Shown one piece after another: positions 52,618 to 62,317 of a stretch of 64,000 nucleotides of DNA; position 1 is the stretch's first letter; each line of letters starts with the position of its first letter. The notes under the pieces are model-generated. The model was given only the letters and a program-made list of their open reading frames with translations, was not told where the DNA came from and did no database searches. The DNA lies in NCBI GenBank assembly GCA_964434535.1, contig CAYSWA010000004.1, positions 62,001 to 126,000 of the forward strand. Reading direction: 5' to 3'. A program made the translations under genes and the position numbers. The DNA is from SM23-32 sp964434535. GTDB taxonomy: Bacteria; Planctomycetota; Brocadiia; SM23-32.

Positions 52618-54283
52618 CGAAAGCCTCCTTCAGTTGTCCCTGCTCACCCACCTGCAGAATGCCCATGTCGCGGGCCAGCTCGAGGCTGGCCACGCGGTAG
52701 TCCACCAGGGCGCGGGCCAGCGCGTTCTGCGCCCTGAGCAGCGCCTCGCGTGCCTCCAGCACGTCGCGCGCATCGGCGCGGCCCGCCTCCAGCAGCAGCA
52801 TGGTGCTCTCCACGCGCCGCTCGGCCAGCTTGACGCTCTCCCGTTGGATCTGGTAGCTGCGCCGGGCGCGCTCGTACTGGCGCCAGGCGTTGCGCACGTC
52901 GCGCACGACCTGGTCGCGCAGCTCCGTGTGGTTGCGCATGGCGCGCTGAAGCTCGATCAGCCGGCGGCGGAACGCGTTGCGCTCCGAGAGGCGGTCCAGG
53001 GGCAGGTCCAGCTCGAAGCCGGCGCTGAGGTCCAGGCGGTCGGCCTGGAAGTTCAGCGGCTGGGCCTCGCCCTCGGTGTCCATCGCGAGCCCGGCGCTCA
53101 GGTCCAGCCCGGGCAGCAGGTCGTTGGCCGCCACCTCTACCTTGCGCTCGGCGTCGTCCCGCCGGTCGCCCCGGCTCATCAGGTCCAGCCGGTGCGCCAG
53201 CGCGATCTGCTCGATCGCCTCCAGCGCCAGTTCGATGACAATGACGCCCTCTTCGGTCAGCCGCGTCAGCTCGCGTTCGTCGAGCACCAGCCCCGTCTCG
53301 GTCGGCAGCCCCAGGGTGATCTTGAACTGGTCCAGCAGGTTCTGGTAGGTCTGGCGGGCCGTAACCAGGCCGTTCTCGGCCTGGAGCTCGTCCTGGCGTA
53401 TCTGGTCCACCTGGAACTCGGCCATCCGGCCGGCCTGGCCGAGCGACTCGGCCCAGTCCCGGGTCAGCGACAGGTTCTCGTAGTTGATCCGCTCGTTCTC
53501 CAGGATCTGGCGCTGCTCCAGCACGCGGTAGTAGTCGGAGAGCACGCGCACGAAGAACGTGCGGCGGAAGCGGATGAAGTCCCGCACCTGGTAGATCACG
53601 TCCCGCTCGGCCTGGGTCAGCGGCTCGCTCACCGCCACGCCGGCGCCGCGCAGCAGCGGCTGGGTGACGTTGACCCTCAGCAGGGAGGAGGCCGCGCGGT
53701 CGGGCCGTCCCCGCAGGAACTGGCTCAGCGTCGTGGCCAGGCTCACGCTCAGTTGCGTGCCGGACTTGAAGAGCCGCTCGAAGCCGAGGTCCGACTCGCC
53801 GCTCACCTGCGTCGTGTCGCCCAGGTTCGTGTTGTCGTATCGGCCCGACAGGATCCAGAACCACTGCGAGTCGAACCGGTATCGCTCCAGCGTCAGGGCC
53901 AGGGCCGTCAGGTAGAGCGCCTCCTTCTGGGTCTGGTAGTCCCGGCTGTTCAGCGTGGCGATCTGGAGGGCCTTCTCCAGCGAGATCACCACCACCTGCT
54001 CGGGCGTCGCCTCTTCGGCCAGGGCGGGGGGGGCCGCCTCGGTGGGCAGCTCCACCGGCTCCACCCCGGCGCGGGGGCATCCGGCCAGCACGTCGGCCGT
54101 GTCCTGCTCCACGGTGTAGCGGGCGGGCATCTCGGGGAAGCCGGCCGACTTCTGCTCCAGGATGGTGTAGACCTCCCGGTCGGCGGAGCGCTTGTAGTAG
54201 TCCCGTGAGCAGCCGGCCGCCAGGGCCAGGGCGGCGAGGCAGAAGACGAGCTTCACGCGCGGTGTGCGGGCTGATTCGGGCAT
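52604..54283 (-). CDS. TolC-family outer-membrane efflux lipoprotein
   Basis: 559 residues. The signal peptide ends in a lipobox, LALAAGC with Cys at about residue 25, so the mature protein is lipid-anchored. The OEP fold is seen as two helical halves: LEKALQIATLNSRDYQTQKE opens the first, and the repeat ending RVESTMLLLEAGRADARDVLEAREALL closes the second. Long coiled-coil helices form the periplasmic tunnel. It lies ten bases after tetR and overlaps the first adaptor gene. Confidence 0.9.
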   Translation of the reverse strand: MPESARTPRVKLVFCLAALALAAGCSRDYYKRSADREVYTILEQKSAGFPEMPARYTVEQDTADVLAGCPRAGVEPVELPTEAAPPALAEEATPEQVVVISLEKALQIATLNSRDYQTQKEALYLTALALTLERYRFDSQWFWILSGRYDNTNLGDTTQVSGESDLGFERLFKSGTQLSVSLATTLSQFLRGRPDRAASSLLRVNVTQPLLRGAGVAVSEPLTQAERDVIYQVRDFIRFRRTFFVRVLSDYYRVLEQRQILENERINYENLSLTRDWAESLGQAGRMAEFQVDQIRQDELQAENGLVTARQTYQNLLDQFKITLGLPTETGLVLDERELTRLTEEGVIVIELALEAIEQIALAHRLDLMSRGDRRDDAERKVEVAANDLLPGLDLSAGLAMDTEGEAQPLNFQADRLDLSAGFELDLPLDRLSERNAFRRRLIELQRAMRNHTELRDQVVRDVRNAWRQYERARRSYQIQRESVKLAERRVESTMLLLEAGRADARDVLEAREALLRAQNALARALVDYRVASLELARDMGILQVGEQGQLKEAFDEYE

Positions 54284-54293
54284 CTCTCGGATC

Positions 54294-54887
54294 CTATGTC
54301 TCCTGTTGCGGGTGCCTGACCAGCAGTCCCTTCTCGAACAGCTCGACGATCACCTGGTGCCAGTCCTTGCCCCCGGGCATCTCCTCGCGGTTGCGCAGGC
54401 CGGTCCTGACCAGCCCCAGCAGCAGCCGGGCGGCGGCCTGGGGGCTGAGCAGCGTGGCGTAGCGCCCCTCCTCCATGCCGCATACGATGAAGCCGGCCGC
54501 CACCGAGAGCACCTCCTCGTCCTTCTTGCGCCACTGCTTCCAGATCTTCTTCTTGCGCCGCGAGCCCCGCAGCTGTTCGCTCCACATCAGCCCGAACAGC
54601 GAACCGCGCCGGGTGAAGAAATCGGCGATGGCGGCCACCAGGCGCCTCAGCCCCTCTCCGGGGTCCTCCTCCTCGGCGCCGACCTGCTTGACCGACGCGA
54701 CCAGCTCGTCCAGCCCGGACAGGATCACCTGCCAGAACAGGTCCTCTTTGTCCTCGAAGTAGCGATAGACGGTGCCCTTGCCGACGCCGGCCCGGTGGCA
54801 TATCTCGTCGAGCGTCACCTCGTGGTAACGCCCGGCGGCGAAGAGCTCCTCGGCGGCCTTCAGGATCTGCTTTGCCTTGGCCGACAT
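54294..54887 (-). CDS. TetR/AcrR-family repressor of the efflux operon
   Basis: 197 residues. N-terminal helix-turn-helix: ILKAAEELFAAGRYHEVTLD and ICHRAGVGKGTVYRYFEDKE (residues 8-50). The C-terminal ligand-binding domain is all-helical and variable. ATG 54887 has GGGAGGA upstream. A perfect palindrome at 54906-54923 sits between its -10 and the start codon, so it very probably represses its own operon until a ligand binds. The ligand is unknown. Confidence 0.93.
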   Translation of the reverse strand: MSAKAKQILKAAEELFAAGRYHEVTLDEICHRAGVGKGTVYRYFEDKEDLFWQVILSGLDELVASVKQVGAEEEDPGEGLRRLVAAIADFFTRRGSLFGLMWSEQLRGSRRKKKIWKQWRKKDEEVLSVAAGFIVCGMEEGRYATLLSPQAAARLLLGLVRTGLRNREEMPGGKDWHQVIVELFEKGLLVRHPQQET

Positions 54888-54905
54888 GCCATCCTCCCGA
54901 GAGTA

Positions 54906-54923
54906 GAACTGACCGGTCAGTTC
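54906..54923. promoter_or_regulatory. Palindromic operator of the TetR repressor
   Basis: GAACTGACCGGTCAGTTC, a perfect 18-base palindrome just downstream of the -10 box and covering the expected transcription start. Confidence 0.85.
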
Positions 54924-54924
54924 C

Positions 54925-54953
54925 ATTCTCCCACGTCTTGCCGGCCCTGTCAA
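54925..54953 (-). promoter_or_regulatory. Promoter of the tetR-tolC-adaptor-ABC operon
   Basis: Minus strand: consensus TTGACA (54953-54948), 17-bp spacer, GAGAAT (54930-54925). The operator touches its 3' side. Confidence 0.82.
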
Positions 54954-55027
54954 AGCGAATCCGGAAAAAAAGCGCCGCACTCCGGGGCGCCGCCCCGCCG
55001 TCCGCGCCAACCCGAGCCCCGAGACCC

Positions 55028-56149
<1,122 letters not shown>

Positions 56150-56165
56150 CGGCGCGGGGCGTCCC

Positions 56166-57242
56166 TCAGGCGATCAGCATGGCGTCGCCGTAGCTGTAGA
56201 AGCGATAGCGCTCGGCGAGGGCCTCGCGGTAGGCGCGCAGGATGCGCTCGCGCCCGGCGAAGGCCGCCACCAGCATCAGCAGCGTGCTGCGGGGCAGGTG
56301 GAAGTTGGTGATGAGCGCCCCGACGGCGCGGAACTCGAACGGGGGATAGATGAACAGATCGGTCCAGCCCCACTGCTCGCGCCACTGGCCGGCGCGGGCG
56401 ACGTGCTCCAGCACGCGGCAGGTGGTGGTGCCGGTCGCCACGACGCGGCGGCCCTCGCGCAGGGCGTCGGCGACGGCGGCGGCGCTCTGGCCGGGCAGGT
56501 GGAACTGCTCGGCCTGCATGCGGTGCTCCTCGACGCGCTCGGCGCGCACCGGCTGGAAGGTGCCCGGCCCGACCAGCAGCGAGAGCGAGCGGACCTCCAC
56601 CCCCCACCCGCGCAGGCTGGCGAGCAGCTCCTCGGTGAAGTGGAGCCCGGCGGTCGGGGCGGCGACGGCGCCGGGCGTGCTGGCGTAGACGGTCTGGTAG
56701 CGGCGGCGGTCGAGTTCGGGCATCTCCTCGGGCATGCCCCGCCGGCGACGGGCGCGGCGGATGTAGGGCGGCAGCGGCATCGTGCCCAGCTCGAGCAGGG
56801 CCTCGGCGGCGGCCTCCTCCGGCCCCAGCGAGACGAGCCAGTAGCCCCCGCCCTCGTCCCGGACCAGGTTGATGCGGGTGGCGGGCGCATCGGGGGCGTC
56901 GGCCAACAGCAGCTCGCCCTCCCGCAGGCTGCCGCCGGCCCTGACCATGGCCAGGTAGCAGGCCGGGTGCGCGGCGGCGGGCTCGGGGCGCACCAGCAGC
57001 AGCTCCACCGCCCCTCCGCTGGCCCGCACGGCCCGCAGGCGCGCCGGCATCACGCGGGCGTCGTTCAGCACCAGCAGGTCCTTCGGGCTGAGCAGCTCGG
57101 CCAGGTCGGCGAACCGCCGGTGGGAGACGGCGCCGGTGCGCCGCTCCAGCACCATCAGCCGCGCCTCCTCGCGGCGCTCGGCCGGCGTGGCGGCGATCAG
57201 CTCCTCCGGCAACTCGTAGTCGAACAGCGACAGCTCGGTCAC
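56166..57242 (-). CDS. queA: S-adenosylmethionine:tRNA ribosyltransferase-isomerase
   Basis: 358 residues. It transfers the ribosyl part of SAM to preQ1-tRNA to make epoxyqueuosine. The start DYELPEELIAATPAERRE, then LVLNDARVMPARL, TAGLHFTEELL and VGPGTFQPVR are diagnostic QueA motifs. First gene of queA-tgt. No preQ1 riboswitch pattern is visible upstream, where the start is within 280 bases of the divergent ugd gene. Confidence 0.96.
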   Translation of the reverse strand: MTELSLFDYELPEELIAATPAERREEARLMVLERRTGAVSHRRFADLAELLSPKDLLVLNDARVMPARLRAVRASGGAVELLLVRPEPAAAHPACYLAMVRAGGSLREGELLLADAPDAPATRINLVRDEGGGYWLVSLGPEEAAAEALLELGTMPLPPYIRRARRRRGMPEEMPELDRRRYQTVYASTPGAVAAPTAGLHFTEELLASLRGWGVEVRSLSLLVGPGTFQPVRAERVEEHRMQAEQFHLPGQSAAAVADALREGRRVVATGTTTCRVLEHVARAGQWREQWGWTDLFIYPPFEFRAVGALITNFHLPRSTLLMLVAAFAGRERILRAYREALAERYRFYSYGDAMLIA

Positions 57243-57520
57243 GGCCGCACCTCGCCTCGAAGCCCGCTTTCACTATGCCACAAAGGCCCGGCACGGGCAA
57301 GGCGGACGGGGCGGCATTGCGGATTGGGGATTGCGGATTGGACGGCAACGGCGAGCGGCAGCGAGTGAGCGTCGGCTTGCCGCACGCCCCCTTCTTGGCC
57401 GTCCTCTGCGCGCTCCGCGGGCTCCGCGCGAGGGCCGCCTCTGCCGTTCGCCGCGTTGAAGGCGCCGGGGCCTTTCGGGTAACCTGTGCGTGGGGAATGT
57501 GGCCCTGACGGGAGGACGCG
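57243..57520. promoter_or_regulatory. Divergent intergenic region with heptamers and ugd promoter
   Basis: 278 bases between queA and ugd. At 57314-57341 there are heptamers GGATTGG, GGATTGC, GGATTGG, yet another heptamer family. A plus-strand promoter candidate TTGAAG (57456-57461), 18 bp, TAACCT (57480-57485) precedes ugd. No clear queA promoter is seen on the minus strand. Confidence 0.6.
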
Positions 57521-58846
57521 ATGAAGCTCTGCGTGGTCGGCTGCGGCTACGTCGGTCTGGTGACCGGCACCTGCCTGGCCGAGATGGGCAACGACGTGAC
57601 GGCCGTCGACAAGGACCCCGAGCGCGTGGCCATGCTGCAGCGGGGCGAGATGCCGATCCACGAGCCGGGCCTGGGCGAGCTGGTGCAGCGCAGCGCGGCC
57701 GGCGAGCGGTTCACCTTCACCACCGACCTGGCCGAGGGGGTGCGGCGCAGCGACGTCGTGTTCGTCTGCGTCGGCACGCCGCCGCGCGAGGACGGTTCGA
57801 CGGACCTACGCGCTGTGCTGGAGGTCGCCCGCGGCGTCGCACGGGCCATGCCCGACTACCGCCTGGTGGTGATCAAGAGCACCGTGCCGGTCGGCACGGG
57901 CCGGCGGGTGGCCGAGGAGATGGCCGCCCTGACGGATCAGCCCTTCGACGTGGCTTCGAACCCCGAGTTCCTGAAGGAGGGGGCGGCGGTCGAGGACTTC
58001 TTCCGCCCCGACCGGATCGTCGTCGGCGCCGAGAGCGAGCGGGCGCTGCGCCTGCTGCGGGCCATCTACGCCCCGTTCCTGCGCACGGGCCGGCCGTTCA
58101 TCGCGATGGGCTGCGCCAGCGCCGAGATGACCAAGCACGCCTCCAACGCCATGCTCGCCGCCCGCATATCCTTCATCAACGAGCTGGCCGGGCTCTGCGA
58201 GGCGGCGGGGGCCGACGTGGAGGAGGTGCGCCTGGGCGTGGCGGCCGACCGCCGGATCGGTCCGCAGTTCCTGTTCCCCGGGCTCGGGTTCGGCGGGAGC
58301 TGCCTGCCGAAGGACATCCTCTCGCTGGCGCACGTCGGGCGCCGGCACGGCCGGGCGATGCACATCACCGAGGCGGCGCACGCGGTGAACCTCGAGGCGC
58401 GCTCGCGGTTCCTGGACCGGATCGCGGCGCACTTCGGCGGGGGGCTGGGCGGGCGCACGCTCGCCTTCTGGGGCCTGGCCTTCAAGCCCCGCACCGACGA
58501 CGTGCGCGAGGCGCCCGCCATCTGGCTGATCCGCGAGCTGCTCTCCCGCTGGCCCGAGGCCCGCGTGCGCGCGCACGACCCGGTGGCGATGCCCCGCGCC
58601 CGCGAGGAGCTGCCCGGCTCGGTCCAGTTCTGCCCCGCCCTCTACGCCACGCTGGAGGGGGCCGACGCACTGGTGATCTGCACGGACTGGAACGAGTTCC
58701 GCTCGCCGGACTTCGAGCGCATGAAGGGCCTGCTGCGCGAGCCGGTCATCTTCGACGGGCGTAACCTGTACGAGCCGGAGCTGATGCGCGAGCTCGGCTA
58801 CACCTACTATTGCGTGGGCCGCGCCCCCGTGGTGCCGGAGGGGTGA
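57521..58846 (+). CDS. ugd: UDP-glucose 6-dehydrogenase family protein
   Basis: 441 residues. N-terminal NAD-binding GCGYVGLVTGTCLAEMG, then EPGLGEL, CVGTPPREDG, KSTVPVGT, SNPEFLKEGAAV, and the catalytic Cys261 in GFGGSCLPKD, followed by the C-terminal UDP-binding domain (FWGLAFKPRTDDVREAP). It makes UDP-glucuronate for surface polysaccharide or lipid modification. Related UDP-ManNAc or GDP-mannose dehydrogenases are the alternative but the motifs favour UDP-glucose. GGAGG precedes the ATG. No polysaccharide genes are adjacent. Confidence 0.9.
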   Translation: MKLCVVGCGYVGLVTGTCLAEMGNDVTAVDKDPERVAMLQRGEMPIHEPGLGELVQRSAAGERFTFTTDLAEGVRRSDVVFVCVGTPPREDGSTDLRAVLEVARGVARAMPDYRLVVIKSTVPVGTGRRVAEEMAALTDQPFDVASNPEFLKEGAAVEDFFRPDRIVVGAESERALRLLRAIYAPFLRTGRPFIAMGCASAEMTKHASNAMLAARISFINELAGLCEAAGADVEEVRLGVAADRRIGPQFLFPGLGFGGSCLPKDILSLAHVGRRHGRAMHITEAAHAVNLEARSRFLDRIAAHFGGGLGGRTLAFWGLAFKPRTDDVREAPAIWLIRELLSRWPEARVRAHDPVAMPRAREELPGSVQFCPALYATLEGADALVICTDWNEFRSPDFERMKGLLREPVIFDGRNLYEPELMRELGYTYYCVGRAPVVPEG

Positions 58847-58902
58847 GGGCGGTTGAAGTGCCGTGCGTGCGTGGGTAACATCCGTGGCGCGAGGGCCACG
58901 CC

Positions 58903-59802
58903 ATGAATGAGACAGCCGACGGGGCGATCTGGGCCGCGCGGCCCCCTTTCCGCATGGAGCTGCCGTCCGGCCGCGCGCTCGAGACGGCCGGGCGCCCGCT
59001 GGTGATGGGCGTGCTGAACGTGACGCCGGACTCCTTCAGCGACGGTGGCCGCTTCCTCACGCTGAAGGCGGCGATGGAGCGGGCGCGCCGGATGTGCGCC
59101 GAGGGGGCCGACCTGATCGACGTGGGCGGCGAGAGCACCCGCCCCGGTAGCGAGCCCGTGCCGGCCGATGAGCAGACGCGCCGCGTGCTGCCCGTTATCG
59201 GGGAGCTGGCCGTCGAGGTGAGCACGCCGATCAGCATCGACACCCGCAAGGCGGAGGTCGCCGAGGCGGCGCTGGAGGCCGGCGCGGAGCTGATCAATGA
59301 CGTGAGCGCCCTGCGGGCCGACCCCGAGATGGCCCCCCTCGCCGCCGAGCGGGGGGTGGCCGTCATCCTGATGCACATGCAGGGCACGCCCGAGACGATG
59401 CAGCAGGAGCCGAGCTACGAGGACGTGGTCGGCGAGGTGAGCGCCTGGCTGCACGAGCGCGTCGAGTGGGCCGCATCGCAGGGCATCGCGCGCGAGCGGC
59501 TCATCGTGGACCCGGGCTTCGGGTTCGGCAAGACGGTCGGCCACAACCTGGAGCTGCTGCGGCGCCTGCCGGCGCTGCACTCGACGGGCCGGCCCGTGCT
59601 GGTCGGCACCTCGCGCAAGTCCATGATCGGGGCCGTGCTGGACGCGCCGCCCGACCGGCGGCTGCACGGCACGCTGGCCACGGTGGCGGCGGCGGCGCTG
59701 GCCGGCTGCCACGCGGTGCGCGTGCATGACGTGGCCCCCGCGCTGGAGGTCCTCAGGGTCTGCGAAGCCGTCCGGAGGGGCATGGCCTGGGCCGATGAAT
59801 GA
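58903..59802 (+). CDS. folP: Dihydropteroate synthase
   Basis: 299 residues. Diagnostic blocks are MGVLNVTPDSFSDGG (pterin/pABA site), GADLIDVGGESTRPG, SIDTRKAEVAEAA, LINDVSAL, DPGFGFGKTVGHN and GTSRKSMIG. It joins dihydropterin pyrophosphate and p-aminobenzoate in folate synthesis. It has an N-terminal extension of about 30 residues before the core. Its stop overlaps the start of cdaA by eight bases. Confidence 0.96.
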   Translation: MNETADGAIWAARPPFRMELPSGRALETAGRPLVMGVLNVTPDSFSDGGRFLTLKAAMERARRMCAEGADLIDVGGESTRPGSEPVPADEQTRRVLPVIGELAVEVSTPISIDTRKAEVAEAALEAGAELINDVSALRADPEMAPLAAERGVAVILMHMQGTPETMQQEPSYEDVVGEVSAWLHERVEWAASQGIARERLIVDPGFGFGKTVGHNLELLRRLPALHSTGRPVLVGTSRKSMIGAVLDAPPDRRLHGTLATVAAAALAGCHAVRVHDVAPALEVLRVCEAVRRGMAWADE

Positions 59803-60604
59803 GCTGATCGACAGCCTGGGACACTGGCTCGAGGTGTGGGCCCCCGTGCTCGGCCGCGCGGCGGTCGAGGTGTTTATCATCTGGCTGCTCGTCTACGCCT
59901 TCATCCGGGTGATGCAGGGCACGCGGGGGGCGGGGGTGCTGAAGGGACTGGCGCTCTTTGCGGCCGTGCTGGCCGGCACGACCATGTTCGTCACGCGCCG
60001 CTTCGAGCTGGACATCATCGACTGGGCGCTCGGCGCGCTGGCGCCGGTCATCGTGCTGCCGCTGTTCATCCTGTTCCAGCCGGAGATCCGGCGGGCGCTG
60101 ATCCGCCTGGGGCAGAACCCGCTGTTCAGCATGTTCTTCCGCCCGCACAGCCGCTTCACCGAGGAGCTGGTCAAGGCGACCTTCAGCCTGGCGCGGGACA
60201 AGATCGGCGCGCTGATCGCCATCGAGCGCGAGGTCGGCCTGCGGGGCTACGTGGAGGCGGGCATCCGGCTCGACGCCGAGGTGACGGCCGAGCTGATCAA
60301 GACCGTCTTCTGGCCGGGCACGCCGCTGCACGACGGGGCGATCGTCATCCGCCGCCAGCGCATCGCGGCGGCCGGCTGCCTGTTCCCCCTGACCGACAGC
60401 CCCCAGTTCTCCGCCGAGCTCGGCACACGGCACCGGGCCGGTGTGGGGGTGACCGAGGAGTCGGACGCCGCCGCGATCATCGTCAGCGAGCAGACCGGCC
60501 AGGTCTCGCTCGCCGTCGGCGGCGCGCTTCAGCGGAACATGGACGAGAAGTCGCTGCGCCGGGCGCTTGAGGAGCTGGCGGCCGAGCCGGCGGACAGGGA
60601 GTAG
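59795..60604 (+). CDS. cdaA: Diadenylate cyclase CdaA
   Basis: 269 residues. About three N-terminal membrane helices (22-96) and a DAC domain with the catalytic DGA motif at 180-182 (LHDGAIVI) and RHR at 212-214 (GTRHRAG), so it should synthesise c-di-AMP. ATG 59795 lies inside the end of folP. The next gene encodes a YbbR protein, the usual regulatory partner CdaR. c-di-AMP signalling is less common in diderms and marks a lineage such as PVC, cyanobacteria or spirochaetes. Confidence 0.95.
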   Translation: MNELIDSLGHWLEVWAPVLGRAAVEVFIIWLLVYAFIRVMQGTRGAGVLKGLALFAAVLAGTTMFVTRRFELDIIDWALGALAPVIVLPLFILFQPEIRRALIRLGQNPLFSMFFRPHSRFTEELVKATFSLARDKIGALIAIEREVGLRGYVEAGIRLDAEVTAELIKTVFWPGTPLHDGAIVIRRQRIAAAGCLFPLTDSPQFSAELGTRHRAGVGVTEESDAAAIIVSEQTGQVSLAVGGALQRNMDEKSLRRALEELAAEPADRE

Positions 60605-60608
60605 GGGC

Positions 60609-61661
60609 GTGCGCGATTTCATCCACAGAGCGCTGAAGGCCGTCTTCGGCAACTTCCGCCTGAAGCTCTGGGCGTTCCTGATCGCCCTCTGCGTCTGGTT
60701 CTACGGCAGCGCGCGCATGACCGAAGAGATCACCGAATGGGCCAAGGTCGACATCGACCCGCCGAACGGCTACCGGCTGCTGTGGCAGGACGAGAGCATG
60801 GTCCGTCTCACCGTCGCCGGGCCTCGCTCGCTGCTGACCAAGCTGCGGGGCGACCTGGTGCAGAACTACGTGCAGTTCCGCCATCAGCTTGCGCCGCAGG
60901 AGCTGAGCGACGGGCACGCCACGCTCGCCATCGACCCCCACTGGCTGCGGCCGGGGCTGGCGGAGTCGGAGCTGGTCCAGCTCAGGTTCCGCAGCATCAG
61001 CCCGCCCGAAGTGCAGCTCTACGCCAGCCCCGTCAAGGAGAAGGAGCTGCCCGTCGAAGTGCGGGCCACCGTGCACCCGGCCGCCGGCTGCCGCGTGGTC
61101 CGGCCGCCCGACGCCACGCCCGCGCAGGTCACCGTGCGCGGGCCGGCCGTGGCGCTGGAGCAGATGGACTCGGTCCGCACTGCCGAGCTGACCTTCTTCG
61201 ACGTGCAGGCGGACCTGCGCCGGCCGGTCAGCCTCCAGGACACCGTCGAGGTCTCGCTGGACAACGGCGTGCGCCTGCCCGTCTCGCTCGCCGTCCAGCC
61301 TCCCACCGTCGTCGCCAACATCTACGTGGCCGGCGAGGAGGAGGCGCAGCGGGCCTTCCAGAACGTGAAGGTGACGCTGCTCGCCCCGCCGGGCTTCCCC
61401 TACGTGGCCGAGCCGGGCGAGGAGGACGCCCGGGTCAGCGTCAGCGTCGTCGGCCCTCCCGGCGAGCTGTCCAGGATCAAGCCCGAGGAGGTGAAGGCGT
61501 ACGTCTTCCTGGACGCGCTGGCCGGCGAGGAGATCGTCTCCGGCGGCATGGCCCCCTACAAGGAGCCGGTCCGGGTGCAGTTGCCCCCTGACGTGACTTA
61601 CAGCGACGTCAGCGCCGAGCCGGAGAGGGTGACCGTGCTGTTGAAGAACCCCGCCCGGTAG
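60609..61661 (+). CDS. YbbR-domain protein, CdaR-like regulator
   Basis: 350 residues, GTG start at 60609, four bases after cdaA. One N-terminal membrane helix (LKLWAFLIALCVWFYGSA, about 14-31) anchors several YbbR repeats facing outwards (about 35-110, 125-220 and 250-345, each with VTVRGP/VSVVGPP-like strands). In Firmicutes CdaR binds and modulates CdaA; the same job is inferred from the gene order. glmM, the third partner, is not here. Confidence 0.85.
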   Translation: MRDFIHRALKAVFGNFRLKLWAFLIALCVWFYGSARMTEEITEWAKVDIDPPNGYRLLWQDESMVRLTVAGPRSLLTKLRGDLVQNYVQFRHQLAPQELSDGHATLAIDPHWLRPGLAESELVQLRFRSISPPEVQLYASPVKEKELPVEVRATVHPAAGCRVVRPPDATPAQVTVRGPAVALEQMDSVRTAELTFFDVQADLRRPVSLQDTVEVSLDNGVRLPVSLAVQPPTVVANIYVAGEEEAQRAFQNVKVTLLAPPGFPYVAEPGEEDARVSVSVVGPPGELSRIKPEEVKAYVFLDALAGEEIVSGGMAPYKEPVRVQLPPDVTYSDVSAEPERVTVLLKNPAR

Positions 61662-61668
61662 GTAGAAT
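61641..61668 (+). promoter_or_regulatory. Probable promoter for folE
   Basis: TTGAAG (61641-61646), 16-bp spacer, TAGAAT (61663-61668), 54 bases before the start; its -35 lies inside the ybbR coding end. Confidence 0.6.
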
Positions 61669-61722
61669 GGCGGCGCCGGCGGCGCCGGCCCGCTTCGCCC
61701 TCATTGGTGTGGAGGTCCCCGC

Positions 61723-62292
61723 GTGAAGTTCGACCGCGACAAGGTAGCCGAAGGCGTGCGCCTCATCCTGGAGGGGATCGGTCACTGCGTCGAGACCGGG
61801 CCGCTGGCCGAGACGCCCCGCCGGGTGGCCCGCGCCTACCAGGAGATCTTCGCCGGCACCTACGCCCGCCCGGAGGACTCGGTGAAGGTCTTCCAGGAGG
61901 AAGGCTACGACGAGATCGTGCTGGTCAAGGACATCCCCTTCTACTCCATGTGCGAGCACCACCTGCTGCCGTTCCACGGCCGGGCCCACGTGGCCTACAT
62001 CCCGCGCGGCGGCCGCATCACCGGCATCAGCAAGCTGGCCCGCATCGTCGAGCTCCACGCCCGCCGCCTCCAGGTGCAGGAGCGCATGACGGCCCAGGTG
62101 GCCCGCACGCTCAACGAGGCGCTCCAGCCGCGCGGCGTCATGGTCGTCGTCTCCGCCGAGCACCTCTGCATGACGATGCGCGGGGTCAAGAAGCCCGGCT
62201 CGCTGACCGTCACCAGCGTGGTCACCGGCCTGTTCCGCCAGAACCCGGCCACCCGCGCCGAGGCGATGAACCTGATCGAGAGCGGCAGTTGA
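61723..62292 (+). CDS. folE: GTP cyclohydrolase I
   Basis: 189 residues, GTG start. It opens GTP to dihydroneopterin triphosphate, the first folate step. Zinc and catalytic residues are in FYSMCEHHLLPFHGRAHVAY and the second Cys in EHLCMTMRGV; TPRRVARAYQEI, GISKLARIVE and QERMTAQVA are further family motifs. Type IA, complete. It is one gene unit beyond folP, with the HolC-like gene following after 25 bases. Confidence 0.97.
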   Translation: MKFDRDKVAEGVRLILEGIGHCVETGPLAETPRRVARAYQEIFAGTYARPEDSVKVFQEEGYDEIVLVKDIPFYSMCEHHLLPFHGRAHVAYIPRGGRITGISKLARIVELHARRLQVQERMTAQVARTLNEALQPRGVMVVVSAEHLCMTMRGVKKPGSLTVTSVVTGLFRQNPATRAEAMNLIESGS

Positions 62293-62317
62293 GGCCCCTC
62301 GCGCCGCCCGCCGGCCC

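Noticed and set aside
57243..57520. preQ1 riboswitch upstream of queA
   Set aside because: No compact H-type pseudoknot with an A-rich tail is visible; the region is GC-rich and made of heptamers.
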